The notes below the pieces were generated by a model. The model searched no databases, was not told the origin of the DNA, and saw only the letters and a list, made by a program, of their open reading frames with translations. From positions 1 through 9,394 of the forward strand of contig CAZNJT010000062.1 in NCBI GenBank assembly GCA_964573475.1: a stretch of DNA of 9,394 nt, in the 5' to 3' direction. Position numbers and translations under genes: made by a program. Below, one piece after another: positions 1 to 5,874 of the stretch (position 1 is the first letter of the stretch; each line of letters starts with the position of its first letter). Source of the stretch: CAVZKK01 sp964573475 (GTDB lineage Archaea; Thermoproteota; Bathyarchaeia; Bathyarchaeales; Bathycorpusculaceae).

Positions 1-1
1 T

Positions 2-52
2 GAATATGAAAACACGCAAACAGCAACTATTAAGCATTACCAAAAAGCATGA
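2..52 (+). CDS. C-terminal tail of a truncated gene, possibly a tyrosine recombinase
   Basis: This frame is open from the window edge to a TGA at 50-52 and reads EYENTQTATIKHYQKA. The pattern N-x-Q-T-x-x-x-x-H-Y near a C-terminus resembles the last helix of tyrosine recombinases of the XerC/XerD and phage-integrase type, where a motif like GH-x-N-x-x-T-T is followed by the catalytic tyrosine a few residues before the end. If that is right, the catalytic Tyr would be the Y four residues from the C-terminus. Only 16 residues are visible, the preceding Arg and His motifs lie outside the window, and the match could be chance. Another ORF (from position 6) overlaps it in a different frame, and at most one of the two is likely real. 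Confidence 0.25.
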   Translation, partial: EYENTQTATIKHYQKA

Positions 53-224
53 AAATATGAATGATGCCAAATTCATGAATATTTTGTGCATTTGCAGAAG
101 CCAATCCCTATATTTGCAAGTTCACTGGTTCATGCAAAGACAAGTGAAGCCGATGGGGCTACGCGACATCCTTAGGAAAGAATTTGACTTCATCACAGGC
201 AAAAGCAAGGATTATTTTGCTTAA
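6..224 (+). CDS. Doubtful small hypothetical ORF (72 aa)
   Basis: This ORF of 72 codons has possible starts at 6 or 57 and a TAA at 222-224. I recognise no domain. The middle is rich in Met, Cys, Gln and Trp and does not look like a well-conserved protein. The end (GLRDILRKEFDFITGKSKDY) looks more protein-like, faintly like the cytoplasmic N-terminus of a membrane transporter, but no membrane segment follows. No ribosome binding site precedes either start. It could be a decayed remnant, or random coding in a gap between genes. Confidence 0.15.
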   Translation: MKTRKQQLLSITKKHENMNDAKFMNILCICRSQSLYLQVHWFMQRQVKPMGLRDILRKEFDFITGKSKDYFA

Positions 225-235
225 AAGAAAAAGGG
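223..235 (-). terminator. Oligo-T terminator candidate after the DUF885 gene
   Basis: Read on the minus strand, CCCTTTTTCTTTT begins a few bases past the stop codon of the DUF885 gene. Archaeal RNA polymerase can terminate at T-runs without a hairpin, and I see no stem here. The call rests only on composition and position. Confidence 0.3.
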
Positions 236-239
236 TATT

Positions 240-1895
240 TTAAGGAGAGGATTTGAGTTTGCTAATTTTTTGGTCGAAGATTTTGCGTAGCATTGATATG
301 GGTAGGTATCCGTTAGCTGTTATAGTATCATGGAAGAATTTTTCGTCGAATTTATCTCCCATTTTTTGTTTTGATTCTTCTTTCAGCTTTAAGATGAGGT
401 GTTTTCCTAGTAGATAAGACAACGGGTAGCTTGGTGTCTGTGTATAACGCATAACCTCAGCAGTGGCGCCTTCTCCAGACATACCCGTTTCCTTCACAAG
501 CATTTCAACAGCTTCTTCAAAGCTCATTTCACCCCTAGAAAGTTTGACATCCACGATTATTCGGACGGCACGCCAAATCATATCATTAACTTGTATAATA
601 CGCGTCTCTAAGTCCGTTATGAAACCTTTCTGAGCCATCATTTCTTCGCAATAGTGCGCCCAGCCCTCAACAGTTTCGGTTCCTTCGGACAATAAGCGAA
701 TAAAGCTTCCACGGTTTGATATAGCACCCTGCAAGAAATGTCCAGGGAAAGCTTCATGAACAGCCGTGTTCTTTATCGAAGAATAGTTTAAATGTTTGCC
801 CAAGTTCGCCAGGTCTTTGGGTCTTGTTACGATGTATATACCTATTTGTGGCTTATCAAATTTAGCGGGCATCATCAAAGCCGCAAAAGGAATAACAGGC
901 GCAAGAAAACCCGGCGTCTCCTCAACCAACAATACATCTTCGGGATAGACGGCTGCAAGGTTCTTCTCGTGAACAAAACGTCTAGCCTCTTCCATGGTTT
1001 TCCTTGTAAATTCCAACGCTTCCTCAAAAGTCTTAGGAGCTTTATTCTCCAGAATCTTGATAACTTCTTCTACAGATTTCCCAGGAGCTATCTGTTGTGC
1101 CAACTGTTCTCTTTTAGTTTTCAATTCTTCTAAGTATTTTACACCTAACTGATAGATTTCATCTGAATTCATACCTAAATTGCGTAGTTGAATGAGCCTT
1201 TCGAATTTCTCTCTGCCGATAGCCCATTCTTCCTTTGTTTTAGGAAGCAAACCACGAAGCCACTCCATTTGTACTTTTAACGCAGGTTGAAGATTCTCAA
1301 CAGTTTTACCCAACCTTTCGTAGACTTTATCTGAAACTTTACCTTTCGTTGCATAGAGTATAAACTGGAACAAACCACCTATTTGTTGGGTTTTTTCTAT
1401 GGCCATATCAGTCCAAAGTTTTACTGGCTGCGAGTTTGCGAATCTGGAGCGGAACTCTTCCAAGAATTTGGGGATTTTCTCGATGCGGGCTGCAATAGCG
1501 TCTAATCTTTTTTCTAGGGGCGCGTAGTTTCGGGTAAACATTATAAAAATTAGTCCGCCTAATTCTTCTGAGGCGTCTGGATTTAACTCGTGCATCCGCC
1601 GCTCATAGAAGTCAAACTTCCCGCGTTCATAGGCCTTTTCAATTACTTCCCAGTCTATTTTATGTTCATCGTTTAGTTCTTCACGGTTTACAGTCTCACT
1701 CAACCGTCTAGTCCATTCTTCTATTAAACGAAGATTTTCAATAAGCCTTTCAGTAGAACCGTTTGGCAAAAGGTAATCGTAAGGTTCGTGCAACCCAAGA
1801 GAGGTTGCGAAGTCAGGGTTTTTCTCTAGAAACCTGTTCAGCATTTGCTGGCTTAACTTTTCGAACAACTCATCTGCTTTCAATTTTTCACCCAT
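240..1895 (-). CDS. DUF885 family putative metal-dependent peptidase-like protein
   Basis: This 551-residue protein has the signature of the DUF885 family, which is largely uncharacterised and thought to be a zinc metallopeptidase-like helical fold. The family motif HEAFPGHFLQ lies at residues 380-389, giving an HExxxxH pattern with His380, Glu381 and His386 as likely metal and catalytic residues. A second conserved block, EGWAHYCEE (410-418), supplies a likely third metal ligand (Glu or His). The C-terminal block MRYTQTPSYPLSYLLGK (482-498) is the usual family ending. There is no signal peptide or membrane segment, so it is probably cytoplasmic, unlike the lipoprotein versions common in bacteria. 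Length is normal and I see no lesion. The ATG at 1895 has no clear ribosome site, but a TATA-like box 28-35 nt upstream fits a leaderless transcript. It is divergent from the hydrolase-pyrE operon. Substrate is unknown. Confidence 0.93.
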   Translation of the reverse strand: MGEKLKADELFEKLSQQMLNRFLEKNPDFATSLGLHEPYDYLLPNGSTERLIENLRLIEEWTRRLSETVNREELNDEHKIDWEVIEKAYERGKFDFYERRMHELNPDASEELGGLIFIMFTRNYAPLEKRLDAIAARIEKIPKFLEEFRSRFANSQPVKLWTDMAIEKTQQIGGLFQFILYATKGKVSDKVYERLGKTVENLQPALKVQMEWLRGLLPKTKEEWAIGREKFERLIQLRNLGMNSDEIYQLGVKYLEELKTKREQLAQQIAPGKSVEEVIKILENKAPKTFEEALEFTRKTMEEARRFVHEKNLAAVYPEDVLLVEETPGFLAPVIPFAALMMPAKFDKPQIGIYIVTRPKDLANLGKHLNYSSIKNTAVHEAFPGHFLQGAISNRGSFIRLLSEGTETVEGWAHYCEEMMAQKGFITDLETRIIQVNDMIWRAVRIIVDVKLSRGEMSFEEAVEMLVKETGMSGEGATAEVMRYTQTPSYPLSYLLGKHLILKLKEESKQKMGDKFDEKFFHDTITANGYLPISMLRKIFDQKISKLKSSP

Positions 1896-1903
1896 CTTTG
1901 ACG

Positions 1904-1931
1904 AATTTTTAATCGACCCACATTATTAAGT
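1904..1931 (-). promoter_or_regulatory. Candidate TATA-box promoter for the DUF885 gene
   Basis: On the minus strand CTTAATAA (1930-1923) lies 28-35 nt before the ATG, and a second AT-rich stretch, TTAAAAAT, lies nearer the start. There is no Shine-Dalgarno-like sequence in the 25 nt before the ATG. Together this suggests transcription starting at or next to the start codon (leaderless). It is a weak match to the archaeal TATA consensus. Confidence 0.3.
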
Positions 1932-2013
1932 CTTAACAAAATAAGAACAAACATGCTTATTCTATATGCTTCTACACTGCGTTTTTCTTTAAATTATTCG
2001 GCAACAGCACAAG

Positions 2014-2054
2014 TTCTTTAAAACCCAGAAGCGATAATTATCAATCTGTGAGGA
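2014..2054 (+). promoter_or_regulatory. Candidate promoter and ribosome site for the hydrolase-pyrE operon
   Basis: TTCTTTAAAACC (2014-2025) is a TATA-like box that would place the transcript start near 2045. TGAGGA (2049-2054) is a Shine-Dalgarno match 7 nt before the ATG at 2062. A second AT-rich box, CTTTAAATTATT (1987-1998), is an alternative. The 166-bp gap between the two divergent genes therefore carries promoters in both directions. Confidence 0.4.
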
Positions 2055-2061
2055 ACTAAAC

Positions 2062-2751
2062 ATGTCAATCAAAAAATCTCCTGCAAAAAACGAAATCTTG
2101 TTTGTATGGTTTAACCGCTATGCTGGAGTAACCATTAAAACCCCCTCAAAAACACTCTTAGTAGACCCCGTAGATGTTAAACCTCGAGACTTCAAAAATG
2201 TTGACGCAATTTTGATTACGCATGAACATTATGACCATTTTGACCAGTCCCTTGTTTTAGAAATCCATAAACAAACACTATGCGTGGTTGTGGCTGACCC
2301 AACATCTGCAAGAAGATTGCGAAACGTAATTCCTCCAGAAAAATTGGATGAAGTTCAGCAAGGTTCGGAGGTGAAGATTGGAGAAGTTTCTGTGAAGACT
2401 GAAAAATGTAACCATCCAGCAGCTACACCTGTATCTTTTGTAATAACAAGCGAAGACGGCGTCAAAGTTTTCCACACAGCAGATAGCCTACCATTTCCAG
2501 AGATGGCAGCCATTGGCGAAAGGGAAAAACTTGATGTTGTTTTCTGCACCGTTGGAATTGCGCCTGGCACATCGCCAGAAACGGGCGTTGACATTGCAAA
2601 ATTAACAAAACCGAAAGTTGCGGTTCCCTACCATACTGGCTCAACAGAAGACTTAAAAAAGTTCGCTGAAATTCTAAAGAAGGAAATGCCAAAAGTCACA
2701 TGTTTAATACCTGAAATAGGGAAAATCTACCAAGTTTCTAAACGGACGTGA
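2062..2751 (+). CDS. Metallo-beta-lactamase-fold metal-dependent hydrolase (UPF0173/UlaG-like)
   Basis: This 229-residue cytoplasmic protein carries the full metallo-beta-lactamase metal site. THEHYDHFD at residues 53-61 gives His54, His56, Asp58 and His59; His118 is in KCNHPA; Asp141 is in FHTADS; and His191 is in VPYHTGS. The short compact form, the early TLLVDP strand and the FHTADS motif place it with the Lactamase_B_3 / UPF0173 group, related to L-ascorbate-6-phosphate lactonase UlaG, not with RNase Z or glyoxalase II. The true substrate cannot be read from the sequence. The start is well supported by TGAGGA 7 nt upstream. It ends 4 nt before pyrE, so the two are very likely co-transcribed. 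That linkage may only reflect shared expression, since no pyrimidine step is known for this group. Confidence 0.92.
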   Translation: MSIKKSPAKNEILFVWFNRYAGVTIKTPSKTLLVDPVDVKPRDFKNVDAILITHEHYDHFDQSLVLEIHKQTLCVVVADPTSARRLRNVIPPEKLDEVQQGSEVKIGEVSVKTEKCNHPAATPVSFVITSEDGVKVFHTADSLPFPEMAAIGEREKLDVVFCTVGIAPGTSPETGVDIAKLTKPKVAVPYHTGSTEDLKKFAEILKKEMPKVTCLIPEIGKIYQVSKRT

Positions 2752-2755
2752 AACA

Positions 2756-3388
2756 TTGCCTATCGAAAAAAGCAACGAAACAATCAAAGTTGAAATCTGC
2801 AAAATCCTAAATAAAATAGGCGCCCTACAATTCGGAGCCTTCAAACTCACAAGCGGAAAAATAAGCCCCTATTATATAGACTTAAGGATAGTTCCAAGCT
2901 TCCCAGATGCTTTTAAAAAAGTCTGTGATTTCTACGTAAGTTTCATAAAAAACAAAATAGACGACAAAAATTTTGAGAGGGTGGCAGGAATTCCAGTTGC
3001 CGGCATACCATTTGCATCCCTAATCGCCTATAATTTACAAAAACCATTCCTATACGTCCGTAAAGGTGTCCGTCTCCATGGAAGACAAAGAAGAATAGAA
3101 GGAATCCTTGCACCCGGAGACCATGTCTTACTAATTGACGACCTAATCACAACTGGTTTATCCCTGAGAAAGTCAGCAAAAGCCATAATGGCAGAAGGTG
3201 GAGTAGTGACTGATGCAGTTGTACTTCTAGACAGGGAAGAGGGTGGAAGAGAAAAACTTGAGAAAAGCGGAATAAAGCTTCACGCACTGCTTAATGTTAG
3301 CGAGATAGTCAACAAACTATACGAAATAGGAGCAATAGACGAAGAGCAGTTAAAAACCATTTTGAAGCAGATTAAAAAGGTAATTTAA
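2756..3388 (+). CDS. pyrE: Orotate phosphoribosyltransferase
   Basis: This 210-residue enzyme of de novo pyrimidine synthesis converts orotate and PRPP to orotidine 5'-monophosphate. FKLTSGKISPYYIDLR (29-44) is the N-terminal substrate-binding block of the family. AGIPVAGIPFASLIA (77-91) is the conserved Gly-rich stretch. VLLIDDLITTGLS (124-136) is the PRPP-binding motif with paired Asp129 and Asp130. RKGVRLHGRQRRIEG (102-116) is the flexible catalytic loop, and here the position of the catalytic Lys of bacterial enzymes (Lys103 in Salmonella) is Arg106. The start is a TTG, 4 nt after the upstream stop; no ATG or GTG is available in frame before the middle of the protein, and GGACGTG just upstream may serve as a weak ribosome site. 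The protein stands alone, with no OMP decarboxylase fusion and no pyrF nearby. It converges on tbp with a 14-bp gap. Confidence 0.95.
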   Translation: MPIEKSNETIKVEICKILNKIGALQFGAFKLTSGKISPYYIDLRIVPSFPDAFKKVCDFYVSFIKNKIDDKNFERVAGIPVAGIPFASLIAYNLQKPFLYVRKGVRLHGRQRRIEGILAPGDHVLLIDDLITTGLSLRKSAKAIMAEGGVVTDAVVLLDREEGGREKLEKSGIKLHALLNVSEIVNKLYEIGAIDEEQLKTILKQIKKVI

Positions 3389-3402
3389 AGCATGAAGTAA
3401 GG

Positions 3403-3963
3403 TTATTCATAGAATATGAGTTCTTGCTCTTCCAATATGTTGTGGAGCTTATGCACCGCGTCATAAACGTCCTGTTCTTTCTTCGCCCCTGTGCAAACAA
3501 GTTTCCCGCTCGCAAATAGCAGTATAACAACTTTGGGCTCATCCATTCTGTAAATTAAGCCTGGAAACTGTTCCGGCTCGTACATCGTTTTTCCAAGCGT
3601 GGAAACTGCCTTCTCCAAATCTATCATACCGCTTAGACTTGCAGAAGCAACAATGTTTTGTATCTTTAGCTCCGGTTTGCTAATAATGATTATTCCACCT
3701 TTTTTCAGTTCTTTAATAACTTTTATAACTGCCCTGCGGGCTTCCTTTTCCGACTTTGCACCTGTGCAAACCATTTTCCCAGAGTTAAAAATCAAGGTAG
3801 CTGTCTTCGGCCTTTTAAGCCTGAATACTAGTCCGGGAAACTGTTCTGGACGATATTCTACGCCTGGAAAACCCTTCACAATAGCGTTTAAATCAACTTT
3901 CTGGTTTAGGGTTGCGGAAGCAACAACGTTTTCAATGTTTATTATGGCTTTAGATTTTGGCAT
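3403..3963 (-). CDS. tbp: TATA-box-binding protein (TBP)
   Basis: This 186-residue general transcription factor binds the archaeal TATA box and, with TFB, recruits RNA polymerase. It is the standard two-fold saddle: repeat 1 is about residues 6-90 and repeat 2 about 98-182. Each carries the hallmark blocks EQFPGL (40-45 and 131-136) and SGK(M/L)VCTGAK (61-70 and 152-161). All four DNA-kinking phenylalanines are present: Phe42 and Phe59 in repeat 1, Phe133 and Phe150 in repeat 2. The C-terminus is a short acidic tail (EEQELIFYE), common in archaeal TBPs. Length is normal. The ATG at 3963 begins directly at conserved sequence. The gene lies 47 bp downstream of the broken signal peptidase in the same direction, but the TATA-like boxes in that gap suggest it has its own promoter. 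Confidence 0.97.
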   Translation of the reverse strand: MPKSKAIINIENVVASATLNQKVDLNAIVKGFPGVEYRPEQFPGLVFRLKRPKTATLIFNSGKMVCTGAKSEKEARRAVIKVIKELKKGGIIIISKPELKIQNIVASASLSGMIDLEKAVSTLGKTMYEPEQFPGLIYRMDEPKVVILLFASGKLVCTGAKKEQDVYDAVHKLHNILEEQELIFYE

Positions 3964-3988
3964 GAAACATCACTTAGTATAGTGAATG

Positions 3989-4010
3989 CTTAAATACCGT
4001 TTATAAAACC
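3989..4010 (-). promoter_or_regulatory. Candidate tbp promoter with two overlapping TATA-like boxes
   Basis: Minus-strand GGTTTTATAAACGG (4010-3997) and TATTTAAG (3996-3989) are adjacent TATA-like boxes. The nearer one is centred about 29 nt from the ATG and fits a leaderless start. The farther one would give a leader of roughly 15 nt containing GTGAT, a weak ribosome-site match. The short imperfect inverted repeat CACT...AGTG at 3971-3984 sits where the transcript would start and could be an operator, but it may be chance. Confidence 0.45.
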
Positions 4011-4737
4011 TTAGGTTTCAAGACCATTTTCCACACTTTTCTTCGGTTTAGTTTTAGCTTTTTTACTTGTAAATTTTGGAATAGCAAACTTGGCGAGTAA
4101 TACGATAATTATTAGAATGACTACTATGAAGATTCCAGAAGGATTTTGCATAAAAAGCGCAATGTGCCCAACCCAAAGGAATTCGAAAAACAACCTTACC
4201 AACCAAAAGCTTTTCAGAAATCATACCATGCCATGTGTAATTTTCACGATAATCATACCATGTGTCACATTCAGATACATCTGGTATTTCAGACCATTTA
4301 TGAAACCCTTGTCCATCACCTTTCGTTCTAAAATAGGTTATGCCATTTCTTTCTTCTTTCGCTATCACTCTAGTTATGGCTAACTCATCTTTCTGGTAAG
4401 AATCCTGCTTCGGAAAATGAAAAACCAAAATGTCACTGTTGGGATATGCAACTCTAACACTCATAGCATTCACTCCTTGAACTATTATTAAATCCCCTAC
4501 GTGCAACGTACGTTCAAAGGGATGCATCAAACCATCACAATTAAGTTGAAAAACACACATGTTACTTGAGGAAACTGGTAATATCGGGTATTCAGTGTTT
4601 AATATAATCTTTGAAGCAAACCAAAAACCTAGAAATCCTATGGTAATTGCCGTTAAAAGTATAAGAACTTTTAAGATTTTTTTTCCATGATTTTTTATTG
4701 ACTTCTTTAAACTTGATTTTTGAGATAAAAATTGCAT
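4011..4737 (-). pseudogene. Frameshifted, catalytically dead signal peptidase I paralogue
   Basis: Two overlapping reading frames join into one signal-peptidase-like protein. Frame 1 runs from the ATG at 4737 through KLLVGKVVFRIP (to residue 187). The homologous continuation WVGHIALFMQNP and a C-terminal membrane helix (SGIFIVVILIIIVLLAKF) are in the next frame, ending at 4011. Dropping one T from the TTT at 4177-4175 gives an unbroken 241-residue protein. Frame 1 has TM1 (about 20-45), GDLIIVQG (81-88), FRTKGDG (136-142) and LVGK. Aligned without gaps to the intact neighbour (LNTxYP onward), the catalytic Ser is Asn59 (SSSNM) and the catalytic His is Thr122 (AITRVI), so both dyad residues are gone. 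Two inserts carry cysteines (C61, C67; C157). The signal peptidase homology is sure. Whether this is a pseudogene, a sequencing error over a non-catalytic protein, or a recoded gene is open. Confidence 0.8.
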
Positions 4738-4753
4738 ATTCTAAAATTAGCAT

Positions 4754-5725
4754 TTACTTATATATAGAATTAAGTTTCAACCTTGTTCTAAGTCTTTTAT
4801 CCAGGTGTAAAAATTTATTTGCCATCCAAAGGTTGAGGAATACGAGAATCAAAATTGAAACTTGCATCCACGAGAATGTCGGAACACCTGGTCGTATAGC
4901 CCCATTTACCGAGCAATCAATCTGGTACGTCAAGAAACCTTGAGACAGAAACGCCTCACTAACGTATCTAAAGCTTGCTTGATATTGCAAATCAGAGTAT
5001 AAACCGCGAATAGTTACGTTCTGTGGTGGTTCAGCGCCTATTTGCCAAAATGTGAAAACCCCAAATAGATTAAAAACAGTGAAACCTATGAGGAGCACAT
5101 TTAAAATTAGAAAAAAAACTATATCAATATCCAGTTTTCCAAATAATTTCCTTTTTTCATGCGGCTCCTCTTTAATAGATTTCTTCTCTTCATCAGTGTC
5201 GAAAAGTAGTGATAATAAGATATTAATTACAATAATTATTACAATGATGAAGTAGTAAAAATTTCCCAAAGCGTTGATGAATAAAGGAAAGTTACCTACA
5301 TATGGGATTCTTGCTATTACTTTTCCAATAAGGTAAGTATCACTAAATTGTTCATCAGAACCTATGGGATTGTTATCTCCATGGGTCGTAATAATCCAAT
5401 GACCATCAGCTCCGAGTGCTTTTTTAACTGCTCTATGAACGATACGTTTATCCGGTTCATATGGGCTTCTAAAAACAACGATATCGCCTGTTGTATAATT
5501 TGCCTTTATTTGGGTTACAGGTAATCCTTGAACTATTATCATGTCGCCTACATTTAATGTTGGTAGCATGCTTGTAGAAACTACAGCTAACGCTGGATAT
5601 TGTGTGTTTAGCACTAGTTGCGAGCCATACCAGAAACCAAAAACTATTACTATCATTAAGATTATCATTATCGCTGTTTGGAAGTACTCGTTTTTCCATA
5701 ATTGTTTAAGCGTTGTTACTGCCAA
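4754..5725 (-). CDS. Signal peptidase I (archaeal Sec11-like) with C-terminal two-helix extension
   Basis: This 323-residue membrane protease removes signal peptides from exported proteins on the outer face of the membrane. TM1 is about residues 17-38. The catalytic domain has VSTSMLPTLNVGD (49-61) with nucleophile Ser52, RIVHRAV (94-100) with His97 in place of the bacterial Lys, and THGDNNPIGSD (114-124) with Asp117 and Asp124, so the Sec11-type set is complete. LIGKVIARIPYVG (132-144) leads to TM2 (about 155-175). Unusually, the protein continues: a charged cytoplasmic linker (176-200), TM3 (about 202-226), an outside loop of about 60 residues with one NVT sequon and one Cys, TM4 (about 287-306) and a basic tail. 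The start is TTG at 5725, the only usable start in the open frame, with AGAAGG 7 nt upstream. The frameshifted paralogue begins 16 bp downstream. Confidence 0.92.
   Translation of the reverse strand: MAVTTLKQLWKNEYFQTAIMIILMIVIVFGFWYGSQLVLNTQYPALAVVSTSMLPTLNVGDMIIVQGLPVTQIKANYTTGDIVVFRSPYEPDKRIVHRAVKKALGADGHWIITTHGDNNPIGSDEQFSDTYLIGKVIARIPYVGNFPLFINALGNFYYFIIVIIIVINILLSLLFDTDEEKKSIKEEPHEKRKLFGKLDIDIVFFLILNVLLIGFTVFNLFGVFTFWQIGAEPPQNVTIRGLYSDLQYQASFRYVSEAFLSQGFLTYQIDCSVNGAIRPGVPTFSWMQVSILILVFLNLWMANKFLHLDKRLRTRLKLNSIYK
4758..4768 (-). promoter_or_regulatory. TATA box inside the end of the intact signal peptidase gene
   Basis: Minus-strand TCTATATATAAG overlaps the last codons (Ser-Ile-Tyr-Lys) of the upstream signal peptidase and is centred about 25 nt from the ATG of the frameshifted paralogue at 4737. 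That is the standard archaeal TATA-to-start spacing for a leaderless transcript, and the start has no ribosome site. It is one of the best TATA matches in the window. Confidence 0.45.
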
Positions 5726-5732
5726 TGTTCTG

Positions 5733-5786
5733 CCTTCTGTTACATGAAGTGTTCTTGTTGATTTAGGCTTCCGTGTTTTAAAACTT
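5733..5786 (-). promoter_or_regulatory. Promoter and ribosome site for the intact signal peptidase
   Basis: Minus-strand AAGTTTTAAAACACGG (5786-5771) is a TATA-like box that would start the transcript near 5755. AGAAGG (5738-5733) lies 7 nt before the TTG at 5725. The ribosome site supports the TTG start: the frame stays open up to a TAA at 5830 but contains no other ATG, GTG or TTG. Confidence 0.4.
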
Positions 5787-5801
5787 AACGCTTCGAAATG
5801 G

Positions 5802-5816
5802 AAAAAATAGGGGGAA
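5802..5816 (-). terminator. T-run terminator candidate for the zinc-ribbon gene
   Basis: The minus strand reads a pyrimidine-rich stretch ending in TATTTTTT, roughly 60-70 nt past the stop of the zinc-ribbon gene and just before the TATA-like box of the signal peptidase. This fits an archaeal oligo-T terminator separating the two transcripts. No hairpin is seen. Confidence 0.3.
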
Positions 5817-5874
5817 GGCGGGTAAGCTTAAAGTTCTGTGCTTAGCTTGATTTTCTCTCGATTCCCTTGAACTT

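Noticed and set aside
792..1133. 113-codon plus-strand ORF inside the DUF885 gene
   Set aside because: It is antisense to the intact coding sequence and rich in Phe, Arg and Ser, typical of a shadow frame.
3599..3982. 127-codon plus-strand ORF opposite tbp
   Set aside because: It lies entirely antisense to a fully conserved TBP and shows no domain.
4011..4202. 63-codon ORF as an independent small membrane protein
   Set aside because: Its first nine residues are out of frame with the homology, and from WVGH on it is the missing C-terminus of the signal peptidase paralogue.
5205..5245. AT-rich repeat-like stretch (AATAATTATTACAATGATG)
   Set aside because: It encodes the Ile/Val run of the second membrane helix of the signal peptidase, so the repetition comes from codon use.
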